Below are positions 62,490-64,000 of a stretch of DNA of 64,000 nucleotides, one piece after another. A program made the position numbers and the translations under genes. Positions within the stretch are counted from its first letter, which is position 1, and each line of letters begins with the position of its first letter. The notes beneath the pieces were generated by a model. That model was not told the origin of the DNA. It did not search any database and saw only the letters and a list, made by a program, of their open reading frames with translations. The DNA comes from Scleromitrula shiraiana (taxonomy: Eukaryota; Ascomycota; Leotiomycetes; Helotiales; Sclerotiniaceae): contig JABELC010000002.1 of NCBI GenBank assembly GCA_028455995.1, positions 3,038,001-3,102,000 of the forward strand, written 5' to 3'.

Positions 62490-62924
62490 ATGAAATCAAT
62501 TACTAAATTAGCAAGTGTGATTAAATCAAAACTCAGTGTCATATCCCTTGGTAATCATACGATTCGCATCCGAGTCCCCAACATCCGTACAAGACCAAAG
62601 GTTTTGGAATCTAAAACATCATTTCAGTCAACAGAACCCGAAACCATATCTGAAGATATCATTTGGGCACCCCGACCACCCATACCTAAGAAGTCCGATA
62701 TTCCGAATCAAATTTTAGATAGGCCACCTACAGAGCACGATTTGGCAAGATCGAAAGTAGGTGACTATTCTCACCCACGCTCATTGTCACATCCACAGCA
62801 GGATATTATATCTACTTGGGAATCCTTACTCCAACCTCAAGCTCATGACTCTTTGGAGGGGAAATGGCAGCGATTGCCTCACCGCTTCGATATCTACGTT
62901 ACCAACTTGATCTCAAAAATTTGA
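62490..62924 (+). CDS. Unrecognised small basic protein (orphan gene F)
   Basis: A single exon from ATG 62490, 144 aa. The N terminus is basic and could be a mitochondrial-type presequence (MKSITKLASVIKSKLSVISL), followed by RIRVPNIRTRPKVLESKTS. The rest is Pro/Ser-rich (IIWAPRPPIPKKSDIPNQIL). No domain is recognised. The reading frame is clean, but there is no intron to confirm it. Confidence 0.45.
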   Translation: MKSITKLASVIKSKLSVISLGNHTIRIRVPNIRTRPKVLESKTSFQSTEPETISEDIIWAPRPPIPKKSDIPNQILDRPPTEHDLARSKVGDYSHPRSLSHPQQDIISTWESLLQPQAHDSLEGKWQRLPHRFDIYVTNLISKI

Positions 62925-63467
62925 ATGAGCTGCAGATATCTGTGCCATCCAGACTAAGGAGCGTGACATCACATGAGAAGGAGATGAAGAGATAGGTTCT
63001 CGCGATTGTCGGGCAATAATTTGGAGCAACGCAGGTAAATTGTAGTCGCGGTACAAGGTTGCGACGGGAGAGTAGAGGCTGCAGAAAGTACGACACATTT
63101 CGCGGCCAAATACAGGACTACTTATATCAAGCTACCGTATTGTGAAAATTCTATGGCAGACAACCATGCTTTTCAATCAAAATATGGCACCGCGACATCG
63201 TGAACTTCAAGTGCGACTACGGCTGCGCTCTGGTGTCATATTCTGTACTTCGCAGTACCGGACTTGTTGTCTATATATTCTAGACATCTAGAACATTTTT
63301 GCCACACATTCTACCATCTATAACATTCCGATTACAACGCAAAATTGTTTCTATAAACGCAAAAACCTTGAATCTACCACAAAAACAGAGCTATTTTAGT
63401 TCTACAAGCGTTATAGAAGCATCTGGCAATACCTGCATTCTCGGAAGAAAGTCTGAATCATCTAATC
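62925..63467. other. Intergenic region
   Basis: 543 bases with a likely leader at the right end (63290-63467). No other feature is seen. Confidence 0.55.
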
Positions 63468-63896
63468 ATGCCTATCTTCAGCAAGCTTTTTCATCAAAGA
63501 AAAGATCAGTCTGCTACCAGTTCAGGCTCCGGTCGCTCTACTTCTCAAGGTTCTGAGAAGAGCAGCAACAGCTCGTACAAGTCGAAATCGGGAGTTTCTA
63601 GCCCTGATCTATCCAACTCACGAAACAGACCAGTAGGCCTTCCCTTGGTTGATCACGAGGAAGCAAAGAAACCTATGCTTTTGGACAAACATCCTCGATC
63701 CCAATCTGCAAAGAAATCTACTGGTACTGCTGGGGTCTCAAAGTTTGTAGAAGTAATGAATGATGAGGAGGCAGAGAATATGTTGAAAACAACAAAGGTA
63801 AGTAGTGCTTATATGATATCTGGTAACATCTTTGCTAACGCGTATTTACAGTATTGTGGCAAGGATGGCGTCTACTCGATGCTTAACATGAGATGA
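63468..63896 (+). CDS. Unrecognised small Ser/Lys-rich protein (orphan gene G)
   Basis: Two exons (63468-63797 and 63852-63896) with a 54-base intron (GTAAGT, perfect TGCTAACG branch, TTTACAG) give 124 aa. It starts MPIFSKLFHQRKDQSATSSG and continues with a Ser-rich tract; the second half has VSKFVEVMNDEEAENMLKTT and ends KYCGKDGVYSMLNMR. No signal peptide. Unspliced, the frame happens to stay open, so a longer 142-aa form is possible, but the intron signals are excellent. Confidence 0.6.
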   Translation: MPIFSKLFHQRKDQSATSSGSGRSTSQGSEKSSNSSYKSKSGVSSPDLSNSRNRPVGLPLVDHEEAKKPMLLDKHPRSQSAKKSTGTAGVSKFVEVMNDEEAENMLKTTKVSSAYMISGNIFANAYLQYCGKDGVYSMLNMR

Positions 63897-64000
63897 TTCT
63901 GTTTGACATAACATCATGGTGACACAAGTTTGGGCGCGAGGAATCGGGGGGTTGGGATGGGTCGGATTGTATAAGTAAAGGAATCTGGAGTTAAGAATGA

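Noticed and set aside
1..64000. CRISPR array, bacterial operon or secondary-metabolite cluster
   Set aside because: The DNA is eukaryotic with spliceosomal introns. No repeat-spacer pattern and no polyketide synthase, peptide synthetase or terpene cyclase is present.
1..64000. tRNA and rRNA genes
   Set aside because: No cloverleaf box motifs or rRNA core sequences were noticed by eye. A covariance-model search was not possible here.

Overview
The window is nuclear DNA of a filamentous ascomycete. The genes carry many short introns (about 45-240 bases) with GTAAGT/GTATGT-type donors, CTAAC-like branch sites and YAG acceptors. They encode mitochondrial proteins, Mediator and a cytosolic N-terminal acetyltransferase. 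Spacers are AT-rich and full of tetra- and pentanucleotide microsatellites. The proteins look like Leotiomycetes (Botrytis/Sclerotinia-type), but that placement is inference and was not tested by search. I saw no rRNA, tRNA, transposase, reverse transcriptase or CRISPR array.

Layout. 0.2-2.8 kb: a short-chain dehydrogenase (-) diverges from the N-alpha-acetyltransferase ARD1/NAA10 (+). 2.8-5.0 kb: microsatellite spacer. 5.0-8.5 kb: a DENN-domain protein (-). 8.5-14.1 kb: a long repeat-rich spacer. 14.1-27.2 kb: the dense conserved block, with MTR4 (-), COX8 (+), MED18 (-), KGD4/YMR31 (+), a RUS/DUF647 protein with a 13-base exon (+), a cytochrome c/c1 heme lyase (-) and mevalonate diphosphate decarboxylase (+). 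28-31 kb: an unrecognised minus-strand gene whose coiled-coil 3' half is broken by frameshifts and a stop. 32.3-33.9 kb: a cyclase-family (PF04199-like) enzyme with six exons. 33.9-37.9 kb: A+C-rich low-complexity DNA with a 39-base poly(A). 37.9-40.3 kb: a C2H2 zinc-finger protein (-). 40.3-49.3 kb: a 9 kb gene-poor stretch with minisatellites. 49.3-51.1 kb: the dual-specificity phosphatase YVH1 (+). 53.3-56.1 kb: VFA1 (-) diverging from argininosuccinate lyase ARG4 (+). 56.4-63.9 kb: small unrecognised genes, including a segmental duplication, a truncated gene copy and a reading frame interrupted by three TGA codons.

The genes do not form one pathway. The conserved ones are housekeeping: respiration (COX8, heme lyase, KGD4), sterol precursor synthesis (MVD), nuclear RNA processing (MTR4), transcription (MED18), protein acetylation (ARD1), ribosome maturation and signalling (YVH1), endosomal sorting (VFA1), arginine synthesis (ARG4). 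Four divergent pairs share short intergenic promoters (SDR/ARD1, MTR4/COX8, heme lyase/MVD, VFA1/ARG4). The most unusual parts are the 56-64 kb orphan-gene block and the decaying coiled-coil gene at 28-29.3 kb. All exon structures were spliced by hand, and each spliced coding length was checked to be divisible by three.
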